64,000 nucleotides of DNA from Pseudomonas mosselii (GCF_005796105.1 NZ_VAUO01000001.1:620001-684000); one strand, 5' to 3'. Shown: positions 28,847-37,964, counted from the stretch's first letter. Notes: generated by a model from the sequence alone, not told the origin. Numbers and translations: made by a program.

Positions 28847-29649
28847 ATGCGCCAAGTCGTACTGGCAGTTGAGAGCTGGCTTCAGGCCGGCAACCTGCCG
28901 GAGCTGGACGGCATTTTAGATCGGGCAGATGCCGCGGAATGGGCATGCGCTTCACCGTTGTCCCTCGGAGGCTACCTTCATCCTCCGGTAGAGGACTCGC
29001 AAGCGATCGACGACATGGCGCTACTCATCCATTCGCTACCTGCCCCCAGGGTGCGGAAGGCTGTCGACGATCTTGCGTCTAGACCAGCTACGCGCGTAGT
29101 TCCAACGGAGCTTGAGCTTGTGGAAGCCCCGATTCCATTTGCTCAACCACATTTGGAGGCAATGCTTGCGACATTGAAGGAGCACCGCACACCTCAGAGC
29201 GCCAGCCGCTACTGGGAAGGTAATGCTGATCGAGAGTACGGGGTGAGAACCTTGAAGTTCTCCTACAAGCACACCTCTATCAAATGCCTACAGATCTCGC
29301 GGGAGCCCCGTGGGTGTTTAGAGGGTCGCCACAGTTTTCAATCGCAACTGCTGCTGCCTTGGCGAAGCTAACCCCGCGTGTCTATTACTTTCCGGATACC
29401 GATCCTCAGGGGTTGGCCAATAGCTTGAATGCCGCCAGTTGCTGTGGAGTCATAAGCTGCACAATCGCCGCTCTCAGTGAGCTCCGATCGAGAGGCTTGG
29501 ATAAACCACATGATTATATGAACCAGCTCCGAGTGATGGACGGCCTGCTCAAAACAGGCCATCCCTTGGCATCGGTGCTATCCGAGCTTCGAACTGGATT
29601 CAGTCAGGAGTCGATGGCACGACAGCCGCTACAGGTCTGGCGTCATTAG
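28847..29649 (+). pseudogene. Frameshifted JetD-like TOPRIM protein gene
   Basis: Two overlapping frames make one gene-like unit. The first (28847 onward) ends its coherent part near 29190 with EAPIPFAQPHLEAMLATLKE. The second (from about 29240) encodes NLEVLLQ, APWVFRGSP and YYFPDTDPQGLA. This matches the order in the JetD protein at 10315: API, LLIENWENF, FRG, FTDYDPEGL. The expected catalytic segment is visible as VMLIE in a third frame at 29220-29234. Two small insertions around 29200-29245, net +2 nt, would account for this. The gene is probably inactive. It is divergent from Shango by 105 bp, and no SMC genes lie beside it. Confidence 0.6.
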
Positions 29650-29831
29650 ATACTCTTCAGGGCTAACGTCTGAGCCATCGTTGGTGCAAATCACTCCTGC
29701 AGATCTAATGTCGCCCTCCTTGAGTGAAGGCGATATGGCATCATCGTGCATGTCGCTCTGCCAGCTGGATGAGAGCCCTGGATCAGTTATGCCTTGGCGC
29801 CACTCCATTTTTAGGTTAGGAAAGGATCTTC

Positions 29832-31736
29832 ATGTACCTACGCACCCTAGACATAAAGGGCTTCAAGTGTTTTGGCGCGCCGTTCACGATCGAATTTCAC
29901 GACGGTCTCAACGTCCTGGTGGGCGAGAACGGAGCCGGAAAAACAGGTGTGATTGCTGCGGTTCGCCAACTTTTCAATGACTCAGAGTCTGGCAAACGGC
30001 TGATCAACGAACGAGACTTTCACCGGGGATTCGATGAGGCTGCAGTAGCAGCTCAATCGATCGAGATCCAAGCTACCTTTTCTGACCTGGATCAAGATGA
30101 CGCCGTCGCGTTCCGCGACTGGTGCGGCACAGGCGACGAGGCGAAGCTCACATTTACTGCCCTCAACATGGAATCCCGCGGCCGATTTAAAACCAATCTC
30201 TATGGCGGCGAAATGCGAGGCGCAGCGCTAGAAGGTGAGACCCTCGACCTCATTCATTGCATTTACCTGCCGCCGCTACGTGATGCAGAGACAAAGCTTA
30301 GGGATGGGCGCCAATCTCGCCTAGCGCGGCTGTTAAAAGCGCTGTGCCGCAAAGAGCTCGATGTAGCGAGGCGGGAGGGGAAACCTCACCCCTTGGAGGA
30401 GCGTGTCGGTGCGTTCAACCAGGAGCTTTCTGAGAGCGATAAATACGCTATAAAGCAGGCCAACGAGCGCATTGGCAAGAGTCTTAGGGCTGCGTTGGGA
30501 ATGCACCTATCTCAGAGCACGCTGATCCAATTCTCGGAGGTGAGCTTCTCTCGCATCGTTGAAGGCTTGCGGCTGCTCTACTTCCCAAACCTGTCGAAAG
30601 CCGAGGCTACTCAATTCCGGGCGCTGGAAGAAAACAGCCTGGGTTACAACAATCTGCTGTATATCGCTTCCATCTTGGCAGAGCTGACCTTGGAAGTGGA
30701 GGAGGAGCGGGGAGAGGAAACCTACCTGCGGCTCCTGCTGATTGAAGAGCCTGAAGCCCATTTGCACCCCCAGTTGCAAATTCGCCTTCTTAAGCATCTG
30801 AGCACCATGGCTAAGGACAAGGGCATTCAGGTGATCATTACCACCCACTCCACGGTCATTTCATCAGCCGTATCGGTTGATGAAATCATTCATCTCTCCA
30901 ATGCCGGCGCCCCTATCGCGATTCCTCTGCGAACGTGTGGACTTCCCGAGCCCAGCAGACAGTTCATTGACCGCTGGCTTGATGTCACCAAGTCCAACCT
31001 GCTTTTCTCAAAAGGCTCCATTCTCGTTGAGGGAATCGCTGAGGCGATGGTGATCCCTGAGCTAGCCAAACGAGTGCTCGCCGAGTACGGCGAGGGTATG
31101 AACACCCTTGAGGACTACGGAGTCTCCGTCATCAATCTAGGAGGCATCTACTTCAAACACTTCATGCAGCTGTTCTGCGATGTGAGTGATGAGAGCACAG
31201 GGGAAAATTTGCCGGTACGCTGTGCTGGCCTGACCGATAAAGACCCGCCCAAGACAATCAAGGTTGACGGCAACGGTGACAAGAAAATTTCGATTGACTA
31301 TGTACCGCATGACGACAATCTGAGGGAGGGAGAAAACCATGCGCTTGCTCTGACTGCCAAAATTGGTCAATCGCAGTTCGGACGGCTTTACGCAGGTAAA
31401 TACAAAACCTTTGAATACGACATTGCCATGGAAGGCTCGAACCTAAAAATGATGCTCACCATCGCCGCCAAACTCTGGCCTGCGCAGGAAGGAACGGTGG
31501 CTCCCGAGCTTCGAGAGAGAGCGAAGCTAGATTTTGGTGTTATGAAGAGTCCAGAGCGAGCTGGCCACGCCATAGAGCTGCTTAATCGTATCGACTCCAC
31601 AAGTATCGGCAAAGGGATCTTCGCTCAGGCTTTCGCCGATGCACTGGAAAAGCAAGATGGTGACTTCGTTGTACCAGCTTACATCCGTGATGCCATTCTC
31701 TGGGCGTGCGGGCTCGATGAAGCACCTGCGAAATGA
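29832..31736 (+). CDS. gajA: Gabija GajA: OLD-family ATPase/TOPRIM nuclease
   Basis: A 634-aa protein with an ABC-type ATPase split by inserts and a C-terminal TOPRIM nuclease. Walker A is GENGAGKT (31-38). The signature/Walker B stretch is LLLIEEPEAHLHPQ (about 302-315), followed by the H-loop TTHSTVISS. The TOPRIM motifs are SILVEGIAEAMVIPEL (about 395-410) and GLTDKDPP (about 466-473). GajA nicks phage DNA when nucleotide levels fall. It is somewhat longer than the B. cereus protein as I recall it (about 580 aa). Its stop overlaps the gajB start (ATGA). Catalytic residues look intact. Confidence 0.88.
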   Translation: MYLRTLDIKGFKCFGAPFTIEFHDGLNVLVGENGAGKTGVIAAVRQLFNDSESGKRLINERDFHRGFDEAAVAAQSIEIQATFSDLDQDDAVAFRDWCGTGDEAKLTFTALNMESRGRFKTNLYGGEMRGAALEGETLDLIHCIYLPPLRDAETKLRDGRQSRLARLLKALCRKELDVARREGKPHPLEERVGAFNQELSESDKYAIKQANERIGKSLRAALGMHLSQSTLIQFSEVSFSRIVEGLRLLYFPNLSKAEATQFRALEENSLGYNNLLYIASILAELTLEVEEERGEETYLRLLLIEEPEAHLHPQLQIRLLKHLSTMAKDKGIQVIITTHSTVISSAVSVDEIIHLSNAGAPIAIPLRTCGLPEPSRQFIDRWLDVTKSNLLFSKGSILVEGIAEAMVIPELAKRVLAEYGEGMNTLEDYGVSVINLGGIYFKHFMQLFCDVSDESTGENLPVRCAGLTDKDPPKTIKVDGNGDKKISIDYVPHDDNLREGENHALALTAKIGQSQFGRLYAGKYKTFEYDIAMEGSNLKMMLTIAAKLWPAQEGTVAPELRERAKLDFGVMKSPERAGHAIELLNRIDSTSIGKGIFAQAFADALEKQDGDFVVPAYIRDAILWACGLDEAPAK

Positions 31737-33487
31737 TCAGCCTGACAGATGAGCAGAAAGCCTACATCGGCGCGCCTTTAGATCGGCATATATACCTCAA
31801 AGCTTGCCCTGGCAGCGGCAAGACAGAGGTTGTCGCTGCCATGGTAGCTAAGGTCGTCGAGGAATGGACTCGTTTCCCTGCTGGAATAGCGGTTTTGACG
31901 TTCTCAAACAGCGCAACGCACGAGGTGAAGGATAGATTGGTGCGATATCTAGGGGAACCGTTAGGCTTCCCGCACCTAGTCTCGACCTTCGACAGCTTTG
32001 TTCATTCACGAATGGTCGCAAACATCGCAAGTGAGGTTACTGGTTATCCTGGGAAAGAGGGGGATAGCCGGATCAGGATCTTGGAAAACAAAGCGGACAT
32101 CTTCCACACACGAACAAAAATTTGTGGTCGCACAATCTCTGCCTGCAAGTACAACTATGACCTGCATAGTCGAAAATTCACGTTCTCGACTGGCGTACGT
32201 ACAAGGGATACGCAGCTCAACGCTGAGGTGCTCAGCCAAGTCTCTCAAGACGACTTGATTGAGACGAAGAAACGCTTTTGGGCTGCTGGCTTTGCAACCT
32301 ACAGAGATGTGGATGTGATAGCGCTGAGGGCCTTTCAGCGGCCTACGCTGGCAGGCTATTTCCAGCGGCTGGCGAAGCGCTTTCCACTCGTCATTGTCGA
32401 TGAGTGCCAAGACCTATCGGCAGAGCAGTTAGCAATAGTGCGCAAGCTACACTCACTAGGTGTCAAGTTCCATTTCGTGGGCGATTTGAACCAGTCGATC
32501 TATGGGTTCAGAAAATCCAATCCAGAAAATGTGAGGGCACTCCTAACTGAGCTTGGTTTTGCAGAGTTACCTCTCACCGCCAATTGGCGAAGCGGGCAAC
32601 CCATAGTGGATCTGTGTAGCGACTTGCTGCGGATTGATCGAATCGTCGGCAATCCTGCTATCGCCCCCATTAAGCCGCTTCTGCTTCAGTATTCAAAATG
32701 CCCTTCAGAGCTGTTGCCGAGAATCATCGAGCTCACGAAGGGGCACAAGGAGGTTGTCGTTGTAGCTCGTGGGCATAGTACGCTCCAGCGGTTTCGAAAA
32801 GGTGACGATTTCAAAGGAGTTGAGATACTGGCTCTCGCATGCGTATCTGCCGAAAGCGGTAGCAACGCAGAGCTAAACGTCGCGGTTGGCCTATTTGCTG
32901 AATGGCTGGCAGATAAGCTCTCCCTCCAAGTAACAAAGGCGGGGCCGCATTGTCCGGTCGAGGTCGAGTCCAAGCTTGCTTGGCGGAAATTCATTCATGA
33001 GTGTTTGAAACACCTATTGAGCGCAGGTGCTGGCAACCTGGAGCTTACATGGAAGCAATGGGCAGCTCTGACCAAGCGTGCCCTGCAGGCTCTACCAGAC
33101 CAGCCGTTTGTACTAGCTGAGATAAAATCTGAGCTTGACCCTCTGAGAGGACTAATCCTTAGAGCCCCCGACAATCAAGGAGACACTGCGTTGAGCGTGC
33201 GACTTGGCAAGGGCGTAGCTGAGCAAGCCGTTGTTGACGCTTTGCGATATGAGACCATCCACCAGGTCAAGGGAGAAACCCATGATGCAACAGTGGTCGT
33301 GTCGTCACTTCAGAAGGGTAGGCATCTTTCTAATTGGCAAGAGTGGCTTGCCGATCCAAAATCCGAGGGTGCGCGATTTGCGTACGTAGCTAGCTCTCGT
33401 CCGCGCCATGTGCTCATTTGGGCAGTAAAAAAGCTCAAAGCTGCAGACAAAGAGATGCTAACTCAACTGGGGTTTGAACTCGCTTGA
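31733..33487 (+). CDS. gajB: Gabija GajB: UvrD/Rep-type helicase
   Basis: A 584-aa superfamily 1A helicase-like ATPase. Visible motifs: I, ACPGSGKTEVV (about 23-33); II, IVDECQDLS (about 221); III, VGDLNQSIYGFR; IV, TANWRSGQPI; V, HQVKGETHDATVVV; VI, YVASSRPRHVLIWA. It is complete. GajB senses DNA ends made by GajA and hydrolyses nucleotides. The 4-nt overlap with gajA indicates coupled synthesis, as in known Gabija operons. Confidence 0.88.
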   Translation: MISLTDEQKAYIGAPLDRHIYLKACPGSGKTEVVAAMVAKVVEEWTRFPAGIAVLTFSNSATHEVKDRLVRYLGEPLGFPHLVSTFDSFVHSRMVANIASEVTGYPGKEGDSRIRILENKADIFHTRTKICGRTISACKYNYDLHSRKFTFSTGVRTRDTQLNAEVLSQVSQDDLIETKKRFWAAGFATYRDVDVIALRAFQRPTLAGYFQRLAKRFPLVIVDECQDLSAEQLAIVRKLHSLGVKFHFVGDLNQSIYGFRKSNPENVRALLTELGFAELPLTANWRSGQPIVDLCSDLLRIDRIVGNPAIAPIKPLLLQYSKCPSELLPRIIELTKGHKEVVVVARGHSTLQRFRKGDDFKGVEILALACVSAESGSNAELNVAVGLFAEWLADKLSLQVTKAGPHCPVEVESKLAWRKFIHECLKHLLSAGAGNLELTWKQWAALTKRALQALPDQPFVLAEIKSELDPLRGLILRAPDNQGDTALSVRLGKGVAEQAVVDALRYETIHQVKGETHDATVVVSSLQKGRHLSNWQEWLADPKSEGARFAYVASSRPRHVLIWAVKKLKAADKEMLTQLGFELA

Positions 33488-33623
33488 AGTCAAAGCGATC
33501 CTACAGCAATTACCTCGCAGACCGTCTCCTGCTGCTAGTGCCTGCTGACTGCCTGCCTCGCGAACTGGTTGGGAGACGGCTAGACGATGACTTAGGGGTT
33601 TGAGGGCTTTGTTGGTATATCGG

Positions 33624-33648
33624 ACGGAGGCCCTCTCGCAGCCTCCGT
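33624..33648. terminator. Bidirectional terminator between gajB and the Abi-like gene
   Basis: ACGGAGGC and GCCTCCGT form a perfect 8-bp stem with a 9-nt loop between two convergent genes. A second inverted pair, CCGTCTCC (33522-33529) and GGAGACGG (33572-33579), lies just upstream. Confidence 0.55.
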
Positions 33649-33668
33649 ATCCTTTGGCACTAGGTTTC

Positions 33669-34502
33669 TTACTCGTTGTTGGCCAACCGACTCAATAGCG
33701 TCCTAGCTGTCACCAGAGCCAAGTGCAGTCTTAAGGTTGAGTGATCTTCATCCGAAAGTCCTTTGTGCGAGCCATCCGAATGCAACATTTTCAGTAACCC
33801 GTTCAGCATTCCTTTCCCATCCTGATTCCATTCTGAACGACTCTCGGAGAGAAAACCGCACTTCGCTAGGGCTTGGAACCCGTTGTTCAGGGAAGGATTT
33901 CCGGGTAAGTAAGCGGCCGCGATTCGTGTCGCTATTTCCAAGATAAGGCTTTCAAGGAATGTCCTGATCTGGGCATTGGCAGCAGCCCAATCACCCCTTG
34001 TATGGGCGTCAATCGCCTGGTCAAGGTGGCCGCAAGATCTGGAGAAGCCGAAGTCTTTCAGGTGCCGGTGCACTTGGTCATCACCAGCAGCCAAATCCAC
34101 ATTTCGTGGCAGGCTTCGTCTCAGCCATGGCGGATTCCCTTGACCACAGTCTCCTGCGTCCCATGAGACCGTAAAGCCATCTCGCGCTAGGCATCGCTCA
34201 AGTTGACTCTGCTCCGCGTATCTGGCAGGCGAACTCATGAGACGAACTGCCTCTCGGACTACAGCCTCGCCAAGAGTCATTTGCCCTTCGCGGGCCCAGA
34301 AAACTCGCTCCGCATGCTCTAATAGTGCTTTATTGAACACCACTCTCTTCTTCGATACGGACAAGTCACTTCCTGAGGGCACCCATCGTTCCAACTCGAG
34401 GCGCTGAACCATCAGGTCAAAACCAGCGCTTGTCCCTGCTTCCTGTATCAGGTCTGAAGCTGCCAGCAGCGTTTGGCGAGTGAAATGCAGTTGATCAGAC
34501 AT
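33669..34502 (-). CDS. Hypothetical protein with Abi/HEPN-like C-terminus
   Basis: A 277-aa soluble protein. The N-terminal half is not recognised. The C-terminal half (about 150-277) is helical and ends with LHSDGSHKGLSDEDHSTLRLH and a final RTLLSRL helix, a layout seen in abortive-infection C-terminal and HEPN-like domains as far as I can judge. Start ATG 34502 has GAGGT 10 nt upstream; an in-frame TTG at 34514 is less likely. It lies downstream of the sirtuin gene on the same strand (193 bp) and converges on Gabija. Function is unknown; the setting suggests defence. Confidence 0.6.
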   Translation of the reverse strand: MSDQLHFTRQTLLAASDLIQEAGTSAGFDLMVQRLELERWVPSGSDLSVSKKRVVFNKALLEHAERVFWAREGQMTLGEAVVREAVRLMSSPARYAEQSQLERCLARDGFTVSWDAGDCGQGNPPWLRRSLPRNVDLAAGDDQVHRHLKDFGFSRSCGHLDQAIDAHTRGDWAAANAQIRTFLESLILEIATRIAAAYLPGNPSLNNGFQALAKCGFLSESRSEWNQDGKGMLNGLLKMLHSDGSHKGLSDEDHSTLRLHLALVTARTLLSRLANNE

Positions 34503-34694
34503 CACGTACCTCAACGTGTAGTAGTTGCTCGATCACAAGCAGTTATGGATCCTTTGCATGAATACCTTCCCTGCACCATCATCAGCTCATACCGTGCCAT
34601 TTCAGGCTATGAAGGCACAAGACCGAGACGCCTCGGATACGCCGAATCAAAATGGATTGAGCAGCGAACACGAAGAAGTGATAGCTACAAAAAC

Positions 34695-35444
34695 TCAGCC
34701 AAAAGCCTCTAGGATAAGAGGTTGAATGACGGTGGCTGGCCCATGTAAGAAGTGCTCCTGATTACTGATTTCGAAGCGTACAGGATTGACGTGTACCACT
34801 GTAGCTCCCGTGCTGAGCGCTCTTAACGGAAGCTCCGCGGCCGGATACACGACACCAGATGTACCGATTGAGAAGAACAGATCACATTCGCCGGCCGCCT
34901 CCAGACCTGCGCTCCAGGCCGACTCCGGAAGCATCTCCCCAAACCAGACGACTCCGGGCCTGATATATCCGTCACATGTCTCACACCGCGGTGGCTCAAG
35001 GCGGCATCCATCCCCAGGCAAATCATCAGAGGGAAGGGGCGTCATGTGAGCATTGCCGCAGTCGATGCACCTAGGTGAGTGAAGGCTGCCGTGAAGGTGG
35101 ATCACGTCTTGGCTCCCAGCACGCTCGTGCAAGTCATCTACGTTCTGAGTCACGACTGTCAGCTTAGGAAAGTGCTGAGCGAGTTCTGCTATCGCGAGAT
35201 GTGCTGCATTCGGCTGGGATTTGAGCACTTTCAACCTACGCCATTCATACCATCCCCAGCAAAGGCTCGGATCCGCTCGGAATGCCTCGGCAGTTGCTAG
35301 TTGGCCAGGATCGAATCGAGACCAAAGACCGGTCAGCGCATCTCTGAACGTTGGGATTCCACTCTCTGCCGATACGCCGGCGCCGGTGAAAATGACAACG
35401 TGCCTTGCCTCCTGCAACAGCTTAGCGATGGTAGTGAGCGGCAT
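34695..35444 (-). CDS. Sirtuin, CobB-type NAD-dependent deacylase
   Basis: A 249-aa Sir2-fold enzyme. The NAD-binding motif is FTGAGVSAESGIPTFRD, TQNVDDLHERAGS is the QNxD motif, and the catalytic histidine lies in IHLHGSL. Four zinc ligands are present (RCIDCGN, PRCETCDG). WYEWRR matches the Tyr-x-x-Arg acyl-selectivity motif of class III (CobB-like) sirtuins that remove succinyl or malonyl groups. Start ATG 35444 (MPLTTIAK) is preceded by AGGA; a longer frame to 35501 lacks a ribosome-binding site. It may be a stand-alone deacylase, but defence islands also use Sir2 domains as NAD-depleting effectors. This one is closer to the metabolic type. Confidence 0.88.
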   Translation of the reverse strand: MPLTTIAKLLQEARHVVIFTGAGVSAESGIPTFRDALTGLWSRFDPGQLATAEAFRADPSLCWGWYEWRRLKVLKSQPNAAHLAIAELAQHFPKLTVVTQNVDDLHERAGSQDVIHLHGSLHSPRCIDCGNAHMTPLPSDDLPGDGCRLEPPRCETCDGYIRPGVVWFGEMLPESAWSAGLEAAGECDLFFSIGTSGVVYPAAELPLRALSTGATVVHVNPVRFEISNQEHFLHGPATVIQPLILEAFG

Positions 35445-35620
35445 TGAGATGTCCTGGAAATTCGTTCCCTTGAGGTTGCCCGAGCCTACCTGTTTGGTCA
35501 TTGTGCGATGCTGAAGGATCGAGCAGCAGTGTTTGTGTAAGTCGTATAAGTGTCCAGAAAACCAAGCTGGCGCTAAGAAGTAGGTCAGACCGTGCAGGAG
35601 CGGTTCACATCAAAAAACTA

Positions 35621-35636
35621 CTGTATACATATACAG
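35621..35636. promoter_or_regulatory. LexA (SOS) box 1
   Basis: CTGTATACATATACAG has the CTG-N10-CAG form with symmetric CTGTATA/TATACAG arms, matching the gammaproteobacterial LexA consensus. It lies 177 bp upstream of the sirtuin start on the minus strand, and no plus-strand gene follows closely. Confidence 0.7.
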
Positions 35637-35853
35637 CATATCTATCAACTCCGGAGAAACGCACACCGATTGAGCAGATTTTGCATCGCTGGCGCTGGTA
35701 GAACGGCACGGAACCGGACTTGCCGTCAAAGCCCCATCATTTCTCGTAAGCCCCAAACCACGGGCCTTCCAGGCTAATTTATCTGCCTTTTCTGGACAGA
35801 TATGAGACGGCAGCGGGCTCTGAGTATCAGATCTCCCGGGAGGGAAAATAACG

Positions 35854-35869
35854 CTGTATGTATATACAG
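35854..35869. promoter_or_regulatory. LexA (SOS) box 2
   Basis: CTGTATGTATATACAG is a second LexA-type box, 218 bp after the first and 111 bp before the ATG of the 60-aa gene at 35980. It could make that small gene damage-inducible. Confidence 0.7.
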
Positions 35870-35979
35870 CTTGCCCGCGTTAGGACAAATCATTGTGTCC
35901 CATGGGGGTAGGCGCGCCGTTTTCCAAAATGCTAGGGTGAAGCTCGCGAGAAGCCATCCACACCATCTCCGAGGCACCA

Positions 35980-36162
35980 ATGAAAAGGACAGGAAGTCGC
36001 CAGCGCGCCAGGGAAAGCATCGTCAGAATGATCGCAAAGATCCAGAAACTCGAGGCAGCCCGTCACTCTGGACAACCTGGAATCATTGAACGACTGAAGG
36101 GTATGTTTGGAGCCGCGTTCAGGACACAGCAGGGTGTCGAGTCGAACCGGCAAGTACAGTAG
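35980..36162 (+). CDS. Small basic protein, possibly SOS-regulated
   Basis: A 60-aa open frame starting MKRTGSRQRARESIVRMIAK, strongly basic at the N-terminus, with one predicted amphipathic helix and a Gly/Phe-containing tail. I do not recognise a family. Support comes from its own ATG preceded by CGAGG and from a LexA box upstream. It could also be a remnant. Confidence 0.35.
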   Translation: MKRTGSRQRARESIVRMIAKIQKLEAARHSGQPGIIERLKGMFGAAFRTQQGVESNRQVQ

Positions 36163-36350
36163 GGCAGATGACTTTGCCGAGCATGGCTTACGTGCCAATT
36201 TTCTAGGGAAGAACTGTCCGAGTTCTTGAGCGGCCTGCTGGCGATGAGGCAAGAATCAGCACTCTTGATCAATCGCTGGCACCTATAGCCTTGTCGCCAC
36301 TGAACGATCCATGAAACTACTCGACCTGAATCTGGTACGGGTACCGCGTG

Positions 36351-36450
36351 CAAGCGGAGCGCGCAAGGCGTGAGGATCGAAGCCCGGAGGGCCAAGACGA
36401 AAGCGAAGCGGCCGGCTTGGTTCACGAGAGCCGACCCAACGGGCACGCCC
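36351..36450 (+). repeat. Dispersed structured repeat, copy A
   Basis: One of three copies (others at 46714 and 48711) sharing AGCGGAGCGCGCA, a GTGAGGAT/GTGGGGAT block, AGGGCC, GGCTT-GTTCA and GGGCAC blocks around variable centres. Here GGGCCAAG can pair with CTTGGTTC. Together with flanking DNA it accounts for the roughly 450-bp gap between 36163 and 36612, in which no gene is convincing; an open frame at 36370-36621 runs through the repeat and is probably spurious. Confidence 0.6.
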
Positions 36451-36612
36451 TGGAAAGCCCTGTATGCCTACCTACTCGTCGAGTTCCAACCGACATACCG
36501 CCTTACCACACCGGGTCAAAATGAACGTATGACCTTGCTCTGCGAGCTTGAGCACGCGACGAAAGCGTCGACGCGCCTGGCTGATGCTCATCACGTATTC
36601 CATAAAACCTTC

Positions 36613-37614
36613 TTAACCTAACAATCGCCGAAGAAGCCCTTCAACCTGTGTGTTCTCATACCTGGTATATAGCTCGTCGAGCTTGGCGCCCCGACGCTCA
36701 CCAGTCGCAAGGCTCAGCCCATGCAGCGCGTTAAACAGCCGTTGCTGCTCCTCAACGCCTTCGCGAACGTCTTGCCACATCGAATTGACCAGCTTCACCA
36801 CCGACTCCAGCTCCGCAGCCATTACCTGTGTCTCGATGAGCTTGTTACTGTTCACAGTGGTCTTGAGAGCCCCGGCACGCCGCTCAAGCTCCTGAAGCTG
36901 CTCACTCAAGGTCTCCGCCTGGTAGACCGACGTAGCAACACCATCAATGAAGATTTTGTCTTCCTGAATGCTGTAGATGGCCAGCGAACCGTCGGCGCCT
37001 CCGGTGACATCTAGCGCCAGCACGTTGCCTAACTTCAGCGGCCGCGGAATCCACGTATGTCCGGTACAGACTCGCCACACACCCGGGACGCCGTCACGAT
37101 GGTGTTTAACGATCCGATCTCGCCCCCACAGGGCGATCTCCTCCATCGCGGGATTGTCGAGTTGTTCGAGGAAGGTCGGCCAGGCCATGCCTGCCGGCAC
37201 ATCTGCGTGCACAACGCCGACGACGCCCCGACTCGACGCAACCTCGATCGCGACCGGAAGACTCCGAAGCTTCTCGATGATCATCGCTTTTGACTCATCA
37301 GCGATCGTCATCCACCAGCCCGCGCCATGCGCGGAATAGCGAGCCTCAGGATTAGCGTCATAAGCGTCGATTAGCATCCGCTCATGGTTGCCCTGGACAC
37401 TAAAGAACCAGGGCTCGCCGAGCAGCTTTAGCCCATCCAATACACCGGGCCCGCGGTCGATGAGATCCCCCACAGCGATCAGCCGATCCTTGGTTTTATC
37501 GAAGCCCAAAGCGTGCAGTCCGCGGTGCAAATCAATCGTCTTGAAGTGAATGTCCCCGACTACAAAGTCGCGACCATGGGGATTTTTTGGAAGCTGGAGA
37601 ACCTTAGAATTCAT
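36613..37614 (-). CDS. Calcineurin-like Ser/Thr protein phosphatase
   Basis: A 333-aa metallophosphoesterase. The N-terminal 210 residues carry the metal-binding motifs GDIHFK, GDLIDRG and GNHERM, then HADVP and TGHTWIP, as in PrpA/lambda-type phosphatases. The remaining 120 residues form a helical extension with coiled-coil character (SEQLQELERRAGALK) not usual in small PrpA proteins. It may dephosphorylate proteins or cyclic nucleotides. It is divergent from the HTH remnant and sensor kinase region. Confidence 0.85.
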   Translation of the reverse strand: MNSKVLQLPKNPHGRDFVVGDIHFKTIDLHRGLHALGFDKTKDRLIAVGDLIDRGPGVLDGLKLLGEPWFFSVQGNHERMLIDAYDANPEARYSAHGAGWWMTIADESKAMIIEKLRSLPVAIEVASSRGVVGVVHADVPAGMAWPTFLEQLDNPAMEEIALWGRDRIVKHHRDGVPGVWRVCTGHTWIPRPLKLGNVLALDVTGGADGSLAIYSIQEDKIFIDGVATSVYQAETLSEQLQELERRAGALKTTVNSNKLIETQVMAAELESVVKLVNSMWQDVREGVEEQQRLFNALHGLSLATGERRGAKLDELYTRYENTQVEGLLRRLLG

Positions 37615-37723
37615 GGGGCAGGGTACGTCTCCGGTGCCGTTGCCGGCAGGTCGATAACCCGACTATTTTCCGCTTATCCAACGCATACGTCGAGGAAAGC
37701 TGCCCCGTCAGCAACGCCTCACG

Positions 37724-37788
37724 TAATGATCCCAAATGGGAACATTAATGGCGTTTTTATGGGTTAATGATCCCAAACGGGGACACTA
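37724..37788. promoter_or_regulatory. Two tandem palindromic operators
   Basis: TAATGATCCC-AAAT-GGGAACATTA (37724-37747, arms differ at one pair) and a near copy with AAAC at the centre (37765-37788) lie 41 bp apart between the divergent phosphatase gene and the HTH remnant at 37788. Such paired TCCC/GGGA sites are typical of XRE (HipB/HigA-like) autoregulation. Confidence 0.55.
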
Positions 37789-37964
37789 TGGGTGGCCTTG
37801 ATCTAGCGTTTCGCTTAAAAATTTGCAGGGAGGCTAGGGTAATTCGCGAGCCGGGCTCGCCCAGACTCATTGGCTTGTCACCAAAGCGCGTAAGAAAAGA
37901 GGCAATTTATGGATCGCGAAGGCCCTGGTACTCCAGGCAAAGCTCCGGCATCACCCAATCATGA
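37788..37964 (+). pseudogene. Truncated XRE-type regulator remnant
   Basis: ATG 37788 starts MGGLDLAFRLKICREAR, which looks like the first helix of an XRE DNA-binding domain. The following sequence loses the expected Ser/Thr-Gln recognition helix and runs into the sensor kinase start in another frame. The operators immediately upstream suggest an intact autoregulator once stood here. The match is short, so this is tentative. Confidence 0.35.

Larger units (their letters stand above)
35445..35979. other. Gene-free control region with two LexA boxes
   Basis: This 535-bp stretch between the sirtuin start and the 60-aa gene holds no convincing coding sequence. It carries two LexA-type palindromes (listed separately), a TATCTG/CAGATA hairpin at about 35781-35805, and an inverted GGACA/TGTCC pair near 35882-35900. 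A short open frame after the first box (about 35 codons from TTG 35675) has no other support. Confidence 0.5.

Noticed and set aside
35675..35782. A 35-codon gene after LexA box 1.
   Set aside because: It starts with TTG, has only a distant ribosome-binding site and no recognisable protein; too weak to annotate.
36370..36621. An 83-codon frame.
   Set aside because: It reads through dispersed repeat copy A, as a similar frame does through copy C at 48669; no conserved protein is suggested.
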